From Erythrobacter sp. (GTDB lineage: Bacteria > Pseudomonadota > Alphaproteobacteria > Sphingomonadales > Sphingomonadaceae), in assembly GCF_011765465.1 (NCBI RefSeq), contig NZ_CP050265.1, positions 3,202,425 through 3,266,424 on the forward strand: a stretch of DNA of 64,000 bases, given 5' to 3'. Positions 33,858 through 42,918 of the stretch are shown here, piece by piece. Position 1 is the first letter of the stretch, and every line of letters starts with the position of its first letter. The notes beneath the pieces were generated by a model. That model was given only the letters and a program-made list of their open reading frames with translations, was not told the DNA's origin and searched no databases. The position numbers and the translations under genes are program-made.

Positions 33858-35009
33858 CTAAGCAACTGCTACGGCGTCCGCAACTGGAATCTTGCACCTT
33901 TTCAGGATGACTGTGGATACTGCGTTCGCCGCTTCCCGCTGACTGTCGAGATCGTCGACCTGACCGTAGTGACCAAGCATATCAACCTCGCCAGCCTTGA
34001 GGTTTTGACCATTGAGCCAGCGCATCATGTAGGGCGGTGTTCCCGCTATCATTGCCGCGTCGTGCCAAAGATGGCGAAGGTCGCCAGGGCAAGTAAGCTT
34101 AAGGCGGTCGAGCTGATCGATGTGAACGTTCTTTCGAACAGAGGGGAAAACCCAAGTCTTGTGGAGACCCTTCAGGCGCTCAAATAGCGCCTTGGTCGCG
34201 GCGCTCATCGCGATTGTGCGAGGGCTCTCGTCCTTCTTGAGCCGAGGAAACGTCATTGTTCCTTGGCCGAGATCGACATCGCGCCAAGTGAGCGCGCGAA
34301 GCACATTTTCGCGGCTCCCGGTGTGCCAGCGGATAAGCCAGCAGGTTCGGATGACCAAGTTGTCGATGGCATCGATCTCTGCCAGCCTGTCCGCCCACGG
34401 GATCGAACGATCCAATTTGCGACGCTGCATCTTCGTCTGTTCCTTGAGGCGTGGCGGGTCGAGCTTCACGTGCCGATCATGTCGGAAAACAGCGCCGACT
34501 AGAACATGAAGCTGTTGGGCAGCGTAAGGCTTCCTCGCCTGCAATTCGTCCATGTGCTGCTCAACCTCCGGCACAGAAATTTTGTCGAGAGGTTTATCCG
34601 CCCATTTCGCGAAATGGTTGTCGATGCAGCCGCGATACTCCTTCGCCGTCTTCGGCTTGAGTGGCGCCCTGCCGGACTTTCGATCAGCCGAGCGGAAGGC
34701 GATGTAGCGTTCAAGCTGCTCTAGGAAGGTCGGCAGCGCTTCTTGCTCGTCTGTACCGTTGTCGATGCGCGACGCTTTGACCTTGGCCTCTCGCCAAGCC
34801 ATGTCGCGCGTCATCGCTGGGAAGCGGCCTAGCTTGATCGAGCGCGTCTTGCCTGTGCGAGGGTCGCGCTTGGACAGGTACCACGTTTTCGCCGTCTTGG
34901 TGACAGCCATGCGCAAACCGGGGTAACGGTCGCCTTTGTGCGAGTACCATTTCAGTGGCCCAAACTTAAGTCGGTCGACCTCGGTATCGTTGAGCGAAAT
35001 CTGCGGCAT
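33858..35009 (-). CDS. int: Tyrosine-recombinase-family integrase, atypical catalytic motifs
   Basis: This 383-aa protein has the P4-type layout: an N-terminal DUF4102-like arm domain (LKWYSHKGDRYPGLRMAV, RSIKLGRFPAMTRDMAW), a core-binding domain, and a catalytic domain with Arg233 (HTGSRENVLRAL), Lys258/259 in a beta hairpin (FPRLKKDESPRTIAM), Arg312 (PGDLRHLWHDAA) and His347 (MLGHYGQVDD). The first His of H-x-x-R is Gly309, and no Tyr occurs 8-10 residues after the GH motif; the only nearby Tyr is 348. Either a divergent family or an inactive copy. Its start is 139 bp from attR. Confidence 0.8.
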   Translation of the reverse strand: MPQISLNDTEVDRLKFGPLKWYSHKGDRYPGLRMAVTKTAKTWYLSKRDPRTGKTRSIKLGRFPAMTRDMAWREAKVKASRIDNGTDEQEALPTFLEQLERYIAFRSADRKSGRAPLKPKTAKEYRGCIDNHFAKWADKPLDKISVPEVEQHMDELQARKPYAAQQLHVLVGAVFRHDRHVKLDPPRLKEQTKMQRRKLDRSIPWADRLAEIDAIDNLVIRTCWLIRWHTGSRENVLRALTWRDVDLGQGTMTFPRLKKDESPRTIAMSAATKALFERLKGLHKTWVFPSVRKNVHIDQLDRLKLTCPGDLRHLWHDAAMIAGTPPYMMRWLNGQNLKAGEVDMLGHYGQVDDLDSQREAANAVSTVILKRCKIPVADAVAVA

Positions 35010-35148
35010 GATGTTCTCTACGAGACAACGGATTTACAACATGGGTGTGCAATCACATTGGTCAGCGCTTGGAGTCATGCAACCGAAGATGTTGAATTAG
35101 CTGCGTCTTTCCGATCTCTTTGGATCGTGTTGGACCCGTCAGATATTC

Positions 35149-35193
35149 TTCGTAATGATGGGGTCACGTGTTCGAGTCACGTAAGCGGCACCA
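35149..35193 (+). repeat. attR: 45-bp direct repeat of the tRNA-Thr 3' end
   Basis: Identical to 20413-20457, including the CCA. Upstream bases differ from tRNA-Thr, so this is a tRNA fragment, not a gene. It marks the right end of the element. Confidence 0.93.
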
Positions 35194-35346
35194 CTTATCA
35201 GCCAGTATTCGTAACGCTCGCGCGCCTGGCCCCTGCTTGTCCGATTGGCTTGGCTCGAGCCCTATTGCGTCCTTCCGGTTGAACCGACGGGGCAACCATG
35301 GTTGAAGCGGCGATGTCATAACTTCACCGCGAGCGAGAGCGGCGTT
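35194..35346 (+). other. Leader region of ldhA, chromosomal side of attR
   Basis: No gene is supported between attR and the ldhA TTG codon. A perfect 12-bp palindrome CAACCATGGTTG (35293-35304) lies 43 bp before the start and may be an operator. I see no FNR-type TTGAT-N4-ATCAA box. Before integration this region directly followed tRNA-Thr. Confidence 0.4.
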
Positions 35347-36357
35347 TTGAAAACGGCAGTTTTCAGTTCCAAACGATATGATCGCGAGTTCCTCGAACGT
35401 GTCAACGAGGCGACTGGCGCGGGGCATACGCTGGCTTTCTTCGATACTCGGCTCAATCCCGACACAGCGAGCCTTGCCTGTGGACATGACGCTGTCTGCT
35501 GTTTCGTGAATGACAGACTCGACCGGGCCGTGCTCGAAAGACTTGCAGGTGAAGGCATTCGCCTGGCTGCCCTCCGCAGCGCTGGTTTCAATCACGTGGA
35601 TCTCGCCGCGGCGCGCGATCTCGGCATTACGATCGCGCGCGTCCCCGCCTATTCCCCCGAGTCCGTCGCCGAGCACACCGCCGCGCTGATCCTTGCGCTC
35701 AACCGGAAGATCCACAGAGCCTATCTTCGGGTGCGCGAGGGGAATTTCGCGCTCGACGGCCTGCTCGGGTTCAACCTTTCGGGCAAGACCGTGGGGGTTA
35801 TCGGCACAGGAAAGATCGGCATCTGCGCGGCCCGCATCATGCGGGGGTTCGGCTGCGCCATTCTCGCCTGCGATCCGCAGCCCAGCGAGGAGCTAGACGA
35901 AATCGGTGGTTGTTATGTGGACCTGCCGGACCTGCTCGAACAGGCCGACATCGTGACACTTCATTGTCCCCTGACCCCTGAAACGCACCATCTGATCGAT
36001 GCAGAGGCCATCGACCGGATGAAGCCGGATGCCATGCTGATCAACACGAGCAGGGGAGCCGTCGTCGACACGAAAGCGCTGATCGAAGGTCTGAAGGGCC
36101 GCAGTCTCGGTTCGGTCGGCCTCGATGTCTACGAGGAAGAGGGCGACCTGTTCTTCGAGAACCTGTCCGACACGATGATACAGGACGATGTTTTCGCGCG
36201 CCTGCTCACTTTCCCGAACGTCCTCGTCACCGGCCACCAGGCATTCTTCACGCGCGAAGCAATGGAAGCGATCGCAACGACCACGATACGCAACATCTCC
36301 AGCTTCGAGGAGACGGGAGCGGCGCTGCACGAGGTGTCGGTCGAGAAACTGGCTTGA
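35347..36357 (+). CDS. ldhA: D-lactate dehydrogenase (NAD), LdhA type
   Basis: This 336-aa enzyme reduces pyruvate to D-lactate with NADH, regenerating NAD under oxygen limitation. It aligns along its length with E. coli Ldh[12 protein letters not shown] start, [22 protein letters not shown]-binding [13 protein letters not shown], catalytic Arg in [10 protein letters not shown], Glu in [14 protein letters not shown] and His in [12 protein letters not shown] chose the TTG at 35347 because it gives the family N-terminus; the open frame runs upstream to 35245 without similarity. It is separated by 3 bp from the next gene. Confidence 0.92.
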   Translation: MKTAVFSSKRYDREFLERVNEATGAGHTLAFFDTRLNPDTASLACGHDAVCCFVNDRLDRAVLERLAGEGIRLAALRSAGFNHVDLAAARDLGITIARVPAYSPESVAEHTAALILALNRKIHRAYLRVREGNFALDGLLGFNLSGKTVGVIGTGKIGICAARIMRGFGCAILACDPQPSEELDEIGGCYVDLPDLLEQADIVTLHCPLTPETHHLIDAEAIDRMKPDAMLINTSRGAVVDTKALIEGLKGRSLGSVGLDVYEEEGDLFFENLSDTMIQDDVFARLLTFPNVLVTGHQAFFTREAMEAIATTTIRNISSFEETGAALHEVSVEKLA

Positions 36358-36360
36358 GCC

Positions 36361-36891
36361 GTGAGAAATTTCCTTGCGCTGTTGCCGCTTGTCGCATTCG
36401 TCCTTTGGCTGGTCGGATTTCGAAGGTCGGCAGCGATGGCCGGGATCTGGAGCGCCGCCCTGTGCGCGGCCCTGGCGGTCGGCGCTTTCGATTATCCCGT
36501 CGACGCATCAAGCGTGCTCGGCCCGCTTGCGGAAGCCCTGTTCGCCTGCGCGACCATTGTCTGGATCATATTCCCGGCGCTGGGCATATACGAATTCCAG
36601 AAGGATACCGGCGCGACGCAGACGATCGGGCGCTGGCTAGCGGGAGTTTCGGGCAAGCCACAGGTTCAGGCCCTGCTCATCGCCTGGTTCTTCGGCCTGT
36701 TTCTTGAAAGCGCCGCCGGTTTCGGCGCGGCGATCGGGAACATCATCACGCCGCATAACATCGTCGCCGGCGCTGCCACGGTCGGCGCGGTCGGTCGCAA
36801 GGGCGAAGTGCTGAGGCAAACCCTGCCGGTATGCGCGATCTATGCGGCGGTCGGAGGGTTGCTCCTGTTCGCCTTGGGGCATTTGCTATGA
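36361..36891 (+). CDS. Internally deleted L-lactate permease (LldP/LctP)-like membrane protein
   Basis: This 176-aa protein equals the two ends of a lactate permease fused in frame. Residues 1-123 match the N-terminus up to FGLFLESAAGFGA; residues 124-176 match the extreme C-terminus (GNIITPHNIVAGAATVG, EVLRQTLPVCAIY). About 370-380 residues of the normal roughly 550 are missing, including most transport helices. Four or five hydrophobic segments remain. The frame is clean, so it may be a stable mini-protein rather than a simple pseudogene, but lactate transport is unlikely. GTG start 3 bp after ldhA, suggesting the intact ancestor served lactate exchange. Confidence 0.75.
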   Translation: MRNFLALLPLVAFVLWLVGFRRSAAMAGIWSAALCAALAVGAFDYPVDASSVLGPLAEALFACATIVWIIFPALGIYEFQKDTGATQTIGRWLAGVSGKPQVQALLIAWFFGLFLESAAGFGAAIGNIITPHNIVAGAATVGAVGRKGEVLRQTLPVCAIYAAVGGLLLFALGHLL

Positions 36892-36960
36892 CATCGATCC
36901 AGGCGAGACCTTTTTGAAGCAGAACGATAGCATCGGCGCGCTGCTTTCACGGAGGATGAG

Positions 36961-39636
36961 GTGAAGCCGGACAGGTCGAAGGAATGGCACGCGATCGAAT
37001 TCGATGAGGCTGTCGAGGCGCTTGAATCGCACCCCGGAGGGCTGAGCGAGGAGCGCGCGCGCGAACGGCTTGCCCAACATGGCCCCAACCGCCTTCCCGA
37101 ACCGAAACCTGTGCATCCGGTCTTGCGCTTCCTCGCGCATTTCAACAGCCCCCTGATCCATTTCCTCCTCGTTGCGGCGGCAGCGGCTTTCCTGCTCGAT
37201 CACGCGGTCGACGCGGTCGTGATCCTGCTGGTGGTGCTGGTCAACGCGGCGGTCGGATATGTCCAGGAGGGCAGGGCCGAAGAGGCCCTGGCAGGGATGC
37301 GCAGCCTGATTTCGCCGCGCGCTGTCGTGCTGCGTGGCGGCGAGAAGCGCGTCGTCGATGCCGCAACCCTTGTTCCGGGCGACATTGCGGTGATCGAAGC
37401 GGGCGATCGGATTGCCGCCGACGTGCGCATCCGGCGCGCGCGCGGGTTCGCGGTCGAGGAAGCGGCTCTCACCGGCGAGTCCGTCGCAGCCGAGAAGCGG
37501 CCCGATCCGGTTCCCCCCGAAGCTGCGCTGGGGGACCGCTCTTCGATGGCCTATTCCGGCACGCTGGCGATCAGGGGGCAGGCGACCGGGCTGGTCGTCG
37601 CGACCGGCGCCGATACCGAGATCGGCCGGATCAGCGGGATGCTCCAGGAGGTGCCTGCGCTCGTGACCCCGCTGCTGCGGCAGATCGATTCCTTCGCCCG
37701 ATTGTTTACGCTTGTCATCCTCGCGCTCGGCGCAGCACTGCTCGCTTTCGCGGTTATGGTGCGCGGCTTCGAATGGGGCGATGCTCTCATCGCGGTCGTG
37801 GCGGTGTCCGTCGGCGCGGTTCCGGAGGGTCTGCCCGCCGTCATCACCATTACGCTCGCAATCGGAGTGCAGCGCATGGCGGCGCGAAAAGCGGTGATCC
37901 GCAAGCTTCCGGCTGTCGAATCGCTCGGAGCGACCAGCGTGATCTGCAGCGACAAGACCGGGACTCTCTCCCGTAACGAGATGAATGCGGTTCGCCTGGT
38001 GACTGCCAAGGGGGAATTCTCGGTCAGCGGGAAGGGGTACGCGCCCGAAGGAACGATCGCCCCTCGCGCCTCGGGGCAGGCTGATCAGCCGCTGCCCGAA
38101 GACCTGATCCGCTGCGGCGCGCTTTGCAACGATGCGCGCCTTGTCAGAGACGCAACTGTCGGCGACGAAGGCGGGCCATGGAGCGTTGCGGGCGACCCGA
38201 TGGAAGGGGCGCTTCTGGCGCTCGCCGGGAAGGCGGGTTTGGATCGGGACTGCCTCGAGGCCGAATGGCCGCGGCTCGATGAAATCCCCTTCGATGCCGA
38301 ACATCGCTACATGGCGACGCTGCACGAAGGGCCGAACGGCCAGGCGGTGGCAATGATCAAGGGCGCGCCGGAAGCGGTGCTCGACCTGTGCGATACGGCC
38401 TCGCACGAGGTCGACTGGGCCGGTCATGTCGAACGCGCGGCGGGTGAGGGCGAACGGCTGCTCGCCTTCGCCATGCTTGGCTTCGAAGAGCCGCGCGGTT
38501 GTCTTGCTCACGAAGACCTCGAAGGCGCCACCATGCTCGGTCTTATCGGTTTCATCGATCCCCCGCGCGAGGAGGCGAAGCGCGCGATCGCCGAATGTCG
38601 CTCCGCCGGCATCGCGGTGAAAATGATCACCGGCGATCACGCCGCGACCGCGCTCGCCATCGCCCGGCAGCTCGACCTCGCCGACTGTCCGGAGGCCATG
38701 ACCGGCGCCGATGTCGAGGCGATCGACGATTGCGAACTGGCCCGGCGCGTGGAGCGGGTGTCTGTCTTCGCCCGGGCCAGCCCGGAACAGAAACTGCGCA
38801 TCGTGCGCGCGCTGCAGTCGCACGATCACATCGTCGCAATGACCGGCGACGGGGTGAACGATGCGCCCGCATTGAAGCAGGCCGATGTCGGCACCGCGAT
38901 GGGCGTCACCGGGACCGAGGCGGCACGCGAAGCGTCCGAGATGGTCCTGCTTGACGATAATTTCGCCTCGATCGTCGCGGCCGTGCGCGAGGGCCGCACG
39001 GTCTATGACAATATCCGCAAGGTGATCGCCTGGACCCTGCCCACGAACGGCGGCGAGGCAATCGTTATCGTGCTCGCGATCCTTGCCGGGTTCGCCCTGC
39101 CGATGACGGCGACGCAGATCCTCTGGATCAACCTCGTCACGGCCGTGACGCTCGGGCTTGTCCTCGCCTTCGAGCCTCCTGAACCCGGCATCATGGAGCG
39201 ACCCCCGCGAAAGCGCGACGCGCCGCTGCTGACGCGCCTCCTATTGTGGCGGGTAGCCTTCGTCTCCTTCCTTTTCGCCGGGGTCGCGCTGTTGATCTTT
39301 TTCGGTTCGCAATCGCTCGGCGTCAGCATCGAGAAGGCCCGGACCCTGACGGTCAATATGCTGGTGGTCTCCGAGATCGCCTATCTTTTCAACGTCCGCT
39401 TCCTGCATATGCGCTCGCTTACACTCAGAGGCGCGCTCGGCACGCGGCCGGTGCTGATCGCACTCGCGGTGGTGGTTCTTGCCCAGCTGGCTTTCACCTA
39501 TCTCCCGGTCTTGCAGCGCGTGTTCGAAACCGAAGCGCTTTCGTTAGAGGAGGGCGCGGTCATCGTCGCCATCGGCTTCGGCCTGCTGCTTCTGCTCGAA
39601 TTCGAGAAACTGGTCACGCGCAGGTTCGCCCTGTGA
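36961..39636 (+). CDS. P2-type cation-transporting ATPase
   Basis: This 891-aa pump has the P-type ATPase plan: actuator loop with LTGESVAAEK, membrane helix M4 with GAVPEGLPAVITI, phosphorylation site ICSDKTGTLSRNEM (Asp331), nucleotide-binding MIKGAPEAVLDLC, hinge MTGDGVNDAPALKQADVG, and C-terminal helices. The PEGLPA motif and a PMR1/SERCA-like N-terminus point to Ca2+ (or Na+/K+-type) transport; the ion cannot be decided from sequence alone. GGAGG lies five bases before the GTG start. It sits within the ldhA-ppsA carbon/energy cluster, where such pumps are often found. Confidence 0.88.
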   Translation: MKPDRSKEWHAIEFDEAVEALESHPGGLSEERARERLAQHGPNRLPEPKPVHPVLRFLAHFNSPLIHFLLVAAAAAFLLDHAVDAVVILLVVLVNAAVGYVQEGRAEEALAGMRSLISPRAVVLRGGEKRVVDAATLVPGDIAVIEAGDRIAADVRIRRARGFAVEEAALTGESVAAEKRPDPVPPEAALGDRSSMAYSGTLAIRGQATGLVVATGADTEIGRISGMLQEVPALVTPLLRQIDSFARLFTLVILALGAALLAFAVMVRGFEWGDALIAVVAVSVGAVPEGLPAVITITLAIGVQRMAARKAVIRKLPAVESLGATSVICSDKTGTLSRNEMNAVRLVTAKGEFSVSGKGYAPEGTIAPRASGQADQPLPEDLIRCGALCNDARLVRDATVGDEGGPWSVAGDPMEGALLALAGKAGLDRDCLEAEWPRLDEIPFDAEHRYMATLHEGPNGQAVAMIKGAPEAVLDLCDTASHEVDWAGHVERAAGEGERLLAFAMLGFEEPRGCLAHEDLEGATMLGLIGFIDPPREEAKRAIAECRSAGIAVKMITGDHAATALAIARQLDLADCPEAMTGADVEAIDDCELARRVERVSVFARASPEQKLRIVRALQSHDHIVAMTGDGVNDAPALKQADVGTAMGVTGTEAAREASEMVLLDDNFASIVAAVREGRTVYDNIRKVIAWTLPTNGGEAIVIVLAILAGFALPMTATQILWINLVTAVTLGLVLAFEPPEPGIMERPPRKRDAPLLTRLLLWRVAFVSFLFAGVALLIFFGSQSLGVSIEKARTLTVNMLVVSEIAYLFNVRFLHMRSLTLRGALGTRPVLIALAVVVLAQLAFTYLPVLQRVFETEALSLEEGAVIVAIGFGLLLLLEFEKLVTRRFAL

Positions 39637-39667
39637 TTTGCAATTCCACCGTGGAGGAGGATTGACC

Positions 39668-42070
39668 ATGCTTCGCGCGCGCCGCGATCCGCCCCGCGAC
39701 GTCTTTCCCCCCGACCCATGGGGATTGGCGGCGGTGCATTTCGATACCGATTGGCTGCTCGGCTATGTCGGGCAGGCGGAGACCATGTTCGCGTTGTCGA
39801 ACGGCTATCTCGGAATCCGCGGCACGATGGAGGAGGGGCATCCGGTCGAAGAGCCGGGAACCTATCTCAACGGCTTCTATGAAAGTCGCCCGATCACCTA
39901 CGGCGAAAGCGCTTATGGTTTTCCCGACAGCGGTCAGAGCATACTCGTCTGCCCCGACGGGGTTTCGATCGAGCTGGTGGTCGACGATGAACCCTTCGAT
40001 CTCGTCCGCGCCGAAGTGCTCGATTTCTCGCGCCGGCTGGATTTCGCGAAAGGCGTGCTCACGCGAGAGGTCGCCTGGAGAACCGCGCGGGGCCGGAAGC
40101 TGACCTTGAGGACGACGCGGCTCGTCTCGCTCGCGATGAAGCACGTTGCGGCTATCTCCTGGGAACTTGTTGCCGAAGACGATGCGGACATCATCGTCAC
40201 GTCGCGGCTGGTCGAACGGCCTCCCTTGCCGAGCGAGGCTCGCGACCCGCGGATCGCCGAACCGCCGGGCGAAAGCGTTCTGGAGCCGACCGGGGCGCGA
40301 GCCGAAGGTGCGCGCGCGATGCTCGGCTATGTCACCCGCCGCTCACGCCTCGCGCTCGGCTGCGGAATGGACCACGTGATCGATACATCATCCCCGCATG
40401 ATCTTTCCGCGACGGCAAGCGACGAGGAAGCCGCCGTCACCATTCGCCTAAGCGCGCAATCCGGTGTGCCCATGAGGTTTACGAAGTTCCTGGCCTATCA
40501 CCATGGGCATGAAGGGGCACAGGATATGCTCGAAGCGGTCGGCGGGAGCCTCGATGAGGCGATCGTCCGCGGCTTCGATAACCTGCTTTGCCGCCAGACG
40601 GAAATCATGGGCGAATTCTGGGACCGCGCCGATGTCGAAATCGAGGGCGATCCGGCAACCCAGCAGGTGATCCGCTGGAATATCTTCCAGCTGCTTCAGT
40701 CGGCGGCCCGGGTGCATGGCCACGGCATCGGCGCGAGAGGGCTCACCGGGCGCAGCTACGAAGGGCATTATTTCTGGGACACCGAAATCTATGTCCTGCC
40801 GTTTCTCACCTACACCGCCCCGGACATCGCGCGGGCCTTGCTCAAGTTTCGTTACGATATGCTGCCGCAGGCACGTCTGCGGGCTGCCGAACTCGGCCAT
40901 CGCGGCGCGACTTTTCCCTGGCGCACGATCAACGGTCACGAAGCATCTGCCTACTACGCGGCCGGCACCGCGCAGTATCACATCAACGCCGATATAGCGT
41001 ACGCGCTGGACAAATATGTGGCGATCACCGGCGATACGGAGTTCATGGCGCGATACGGCGCCGAAATCCTGATCGAGACCGCCCGCTTCTGGCTCGATCT
41101 CGGCTTCTTCTCGTCCCGCCGCGATGGCAGGTTCTGCATCAACGGCGTCACCGGACCGGACGAATACAACGCGCTCGTCGACAACAATTACTTCACCAAC
41201 CTCATGGCGCAGCACAACCTCAGGCTTGCGGCCCGGACCCTGGCTACGCTCGATCCCGAGGCGAAAGCGCAAGTGGCCGCTGCGACGAACCTTGGTCCCG
41301 CAGAACCGGATGGCTGGCTCGAGGCGGCCGAGCGTATGTACCTGCCGCAAGACGAGCGGCTCGGCGTGCACCCGCAGGACGACAGCTTTCTCGACAAGGA
41401 GGTATGGGATTTCGCCAGGACGCCCGAGGAGAACTATCCCCTCCTGCTGCATTATCACCCGCTGAACCTGTATCGGGCGCAGGTCGTCAAGCAGGCCGAT
41501 ACCCTGCTCGCCATGTTCCTGATGAACGGCCATTTCAGCGCTGCAGAGAAAAAACGCAACTTCGACTACTACGACCCGATCACGACGCATGACAGCTCGC
41601 TGTCGGTGTGCATCCAGTCGATCATCGCAAGCGAGATCGGCTACGCTGACAAGGCCATCGACTATTTCGATTTCGCCGCGACGATGGACCTGTCCGACAT
41701 CGGCGGCAATGTAAGGCACGGCGCGCACGTCGCCTCGATCGGCGGGACCTGGATGGCCCTGGTTTACGGCTTTGCCGGACTGCGCGACGGGGACGGCACG
41801 ATCGCCTTCAGCCCGCGCCTGCCCGACAGGTGGAGCCGATTGTGTTTTGCGCTGACCATTCGCGGCCGACGCCTGCGGATCGCGATAGATCGGGCGCGCA
41901 CGGTTTATCGGCTCGAACGCGGTGATCCGATCGAGATCGTGCACGAGGGGGAGGCATTGCGCCTCTCGCCGGAAGAACCCGAGATGACCCGCTCCAACCG
42001 GAAGTGCCCGCCGCCGCCCCGGCCCGGGCCGGGAGCGGTCGATCCGGCGATGCCCGAAGGCGAGGGCTGA
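39668..42070 (+). CDS. Glycoside hydrolase family 65 disaccharide phosphorylase
   Basis: This 800-aa enzyme should phosphorolyse an alpha-glucobiose (maltose, trehalose, kojibiose or nigerose type) to beta-glucose 1-phosphate plus glucose. Family hallmarks are SNGYLGIRGTMEEG, HYFWDTEIYVLPF, the catalytic acid Glu499 in GVTGPDEYN, KQADTLLAMFL and THDSSLSVCIQS. An ideal GGAGGAGG precedes ATG 39668. The convergent beta-phosphoglucomutase gene downstream is the standard partner. Which disaccharide is used cannot be read from the sequence. The C-terminus has a Pro-rich tail. Confidence 0.9.
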   Translation: MLRARRDPPRDVFPPDPWGLAAVHFDTDWLLGYVGQAETMFALSNGYLGIRGTMEEGHPVEEPGTYLNGFYESRPITYGESAYGFPDSGQSILVCPDGVSIELVVDDEPFDLVRAEVLDFSRRLDFAKGVLTREVAWRTARGRKLTLRTTRLVSLAMKHVAAISWELVAEDDADIIVTSRLVERPPLPSEARDPRIAEPPGESVLEPTGARAEGARAMLGYVTRRSRLALGCGMDHVIDTSSPHDLSATASDEEAAVTIRLSAQSGVPMRFTKFLAYHHGHEGAQDMLEAVGGSLDEAIVRGFDNLLCRQTEIMGEFWDRADVEIEGDPATQQVIRWNIFQLLQSAARVHGHGIGARGLTGRSYEGHYFWDTEIYVLPFLTYTAPDIARALLKFRYDMLPQARLRAAELGHRGATFPWRTINGHEASAYYAAGTAQYHINADIAYALDKYVAITGDTEFMARYGAEILIETARFWLDLGFFSSRRDGRFCINGVTGPDEYNALVDNNYFTNLMAQHNLRLAARTLATLDPEAKAQVAAATNLGPAEPDGWLEAAERMYLPQDERLGVHPQDDSFLDKEVWDFARTPEENYPLLLHYHPLNLYRAQVVKQADTLLAMFLMNGHFSAAEKKRNFDYYDPITTHDSSLSVCIQSIIASEIGYADKAIDYFDFAATMDLSDIGGNVRHGAHVASIGGTWMALVYGFAGLRDGDGTIAFSPRLPDRWSRLCFALTIRGRRLRIAIDRARTVYRLERGDPIEIVHEGEALRLSPEEPEMTRSNRKCPPPPRPGPGAVDPAMPEGEG

Positions 42071-42079
42071 CGGGCCCCC

Positions 42080-42811
42080 TTACCCTACCGTCACACCGGA
42101 AAGGTCGCCGACAACTTCGTCCGCTCCCGCTTCGCGCAGGGCGTCGGCCCTTGCGTTCGGGCCCACGCCGATCACGCGAGCGAATCCGGCTCTGCGCCCT
42201 GCCTCGACCCCGGCAATTGCGTCCTCGAAGATGACCGCACGCTCCGCCTTTACGCCAAGCCGCCGCAGCGCCTCTTCGAACAGGGCCGGGTGCGGCTTGC
42301 CCGGCAAGTCGAGCCGCGACGCATCGATGCCATCGACCCTTGCCTGGACATGGTGGGCGAGTCCGGTCGCCTCGAGCACCTGGCGGGCATTGGCGCTGGA
42401 GGAAGCGACCGCGATCGCGATCCCGGAAGTGCGCAGGTCGCGCAGCAGGCGCTCGGCTCCGGGCAGCGCTCTGGAAGCCGTGCGAAGCCGTTCCTGCACC
42501 GCTTCGTTCTTTCGCCGCGACAGCCCCATCACGGTTTCGGCCCCGGGCGGATCGTCCTGCGCGCCTTCGGGCAACTTGATACCGCGCGACGCGAGGAAGG
42601 TGCGCACGCCTTCCTCGCGGCGCCTGCCATCGACGTAGAGCTGGTAGTCGTCCGGGCCGAACGGCGGTTGCCTGTCGTCCCATGTCCGGAGGAAGGCATC
42701 GAAGGTTTCCTTCCACGCCGCTTCGTGCAGGCTGGCGGTGTCGGTGAGGACGCCGTCGAGATCGAAGATCGCCGCGTCGAGCCGGGCGGGCGACAAATGC
42801 ACATCCGACAA
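42080..42811 (-). CDS. pgmB: Beta-phosphoglucomutase (HAD family)
   Basis: This 243-aa HAD phosphatase-like enzyme converts beta-glucose 1-phosphate to glucose 6-phosphate. The nucleophile motif is FDLDGVLTDTASLH, the cap contains YVDGRRREEGVRTFLASRGI, motif II is IAVASSSANARQVL, and motif IV is VIFEDAIAGVEAGRRAGF. It completes the GH65 phosphorolytic route encoded next door. The start is a TTG at 42811 supported by GGGAG seven bases upstream; it is convergent with GH65 and divergent from pfkB. Confidence 0.9.
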   Translation of the reverse strand: MSDVHLSPARLDAAIFDLDGVLTDTASLHEAAWKETFDAFLRTWDDRQPPFGPDDYQLYVDGRRREEGVRTFLASRGIKLPEGAQDDPPGAETVMGLSRRKNEAVQERLRTASRALPGAERLLRDLRTSGIAIAVASSSANARQVLEATGLAHHVQARVDGIDASRLDLPGKPHPALFEEALRRLGVKAERAVIFEDAIAGVEAGRRAGFARVIGVGPNARADALREAGADEVVGDLSGVTVG

Positions 42812-42918
42812 GTCTCGTCTCCCGCATTTCCTGCTATTCTTCCGACTCGACCGTATCCCTAGTTTAACCGGGTCGATAGCGCGATCCGGCTCACGATGCG
42901 CCGGGAGATGCTTGGCTC

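Larger units (their letters stand above)
20413..35193. mobile_element. tRNA-Thr-integrated phage-satellite-like (PICI-like) element with a restriction-modification cargo
   Basis: The element is bounded by a 45-bp perfect direct repeat of the tRNA-Thr 3' end. From the right end leftwards it holds an integrase, an AlpA-like HTH protein, a primase-helicase, an ATGGGC repeat cluster (possible origin), a serine recombinase, small membrane and nuclease genes, a block of unknown genes, terminase small subunit, split terminase large subunit, a second SNase, and finally Vsr, a C5 methyltransferase and a restriction enzyme. No capsid, portal, protease, tail or lysis gene is seen. The restriction-modification end is visibly more AT-rich than the chromosome. 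The boundaries are direct observation; the satellite interpretation is inference, the alternative being a decayed prophage. Confidence 0.85.

Noticed and set aside
35149..35193. A second tRNA-Thr gene
   Set aside because: Only the 3' 45 bases are present; the acceptor 5' strand and D-arm are missing, so it is attR.
35194..35346. FNR/FixK-type box before ldhA
   Set aside because: No TTGAT-N4-ATCAA match with fewer than three mismatches is visible; only an unrelated palindrome CAACCATGGTTG.
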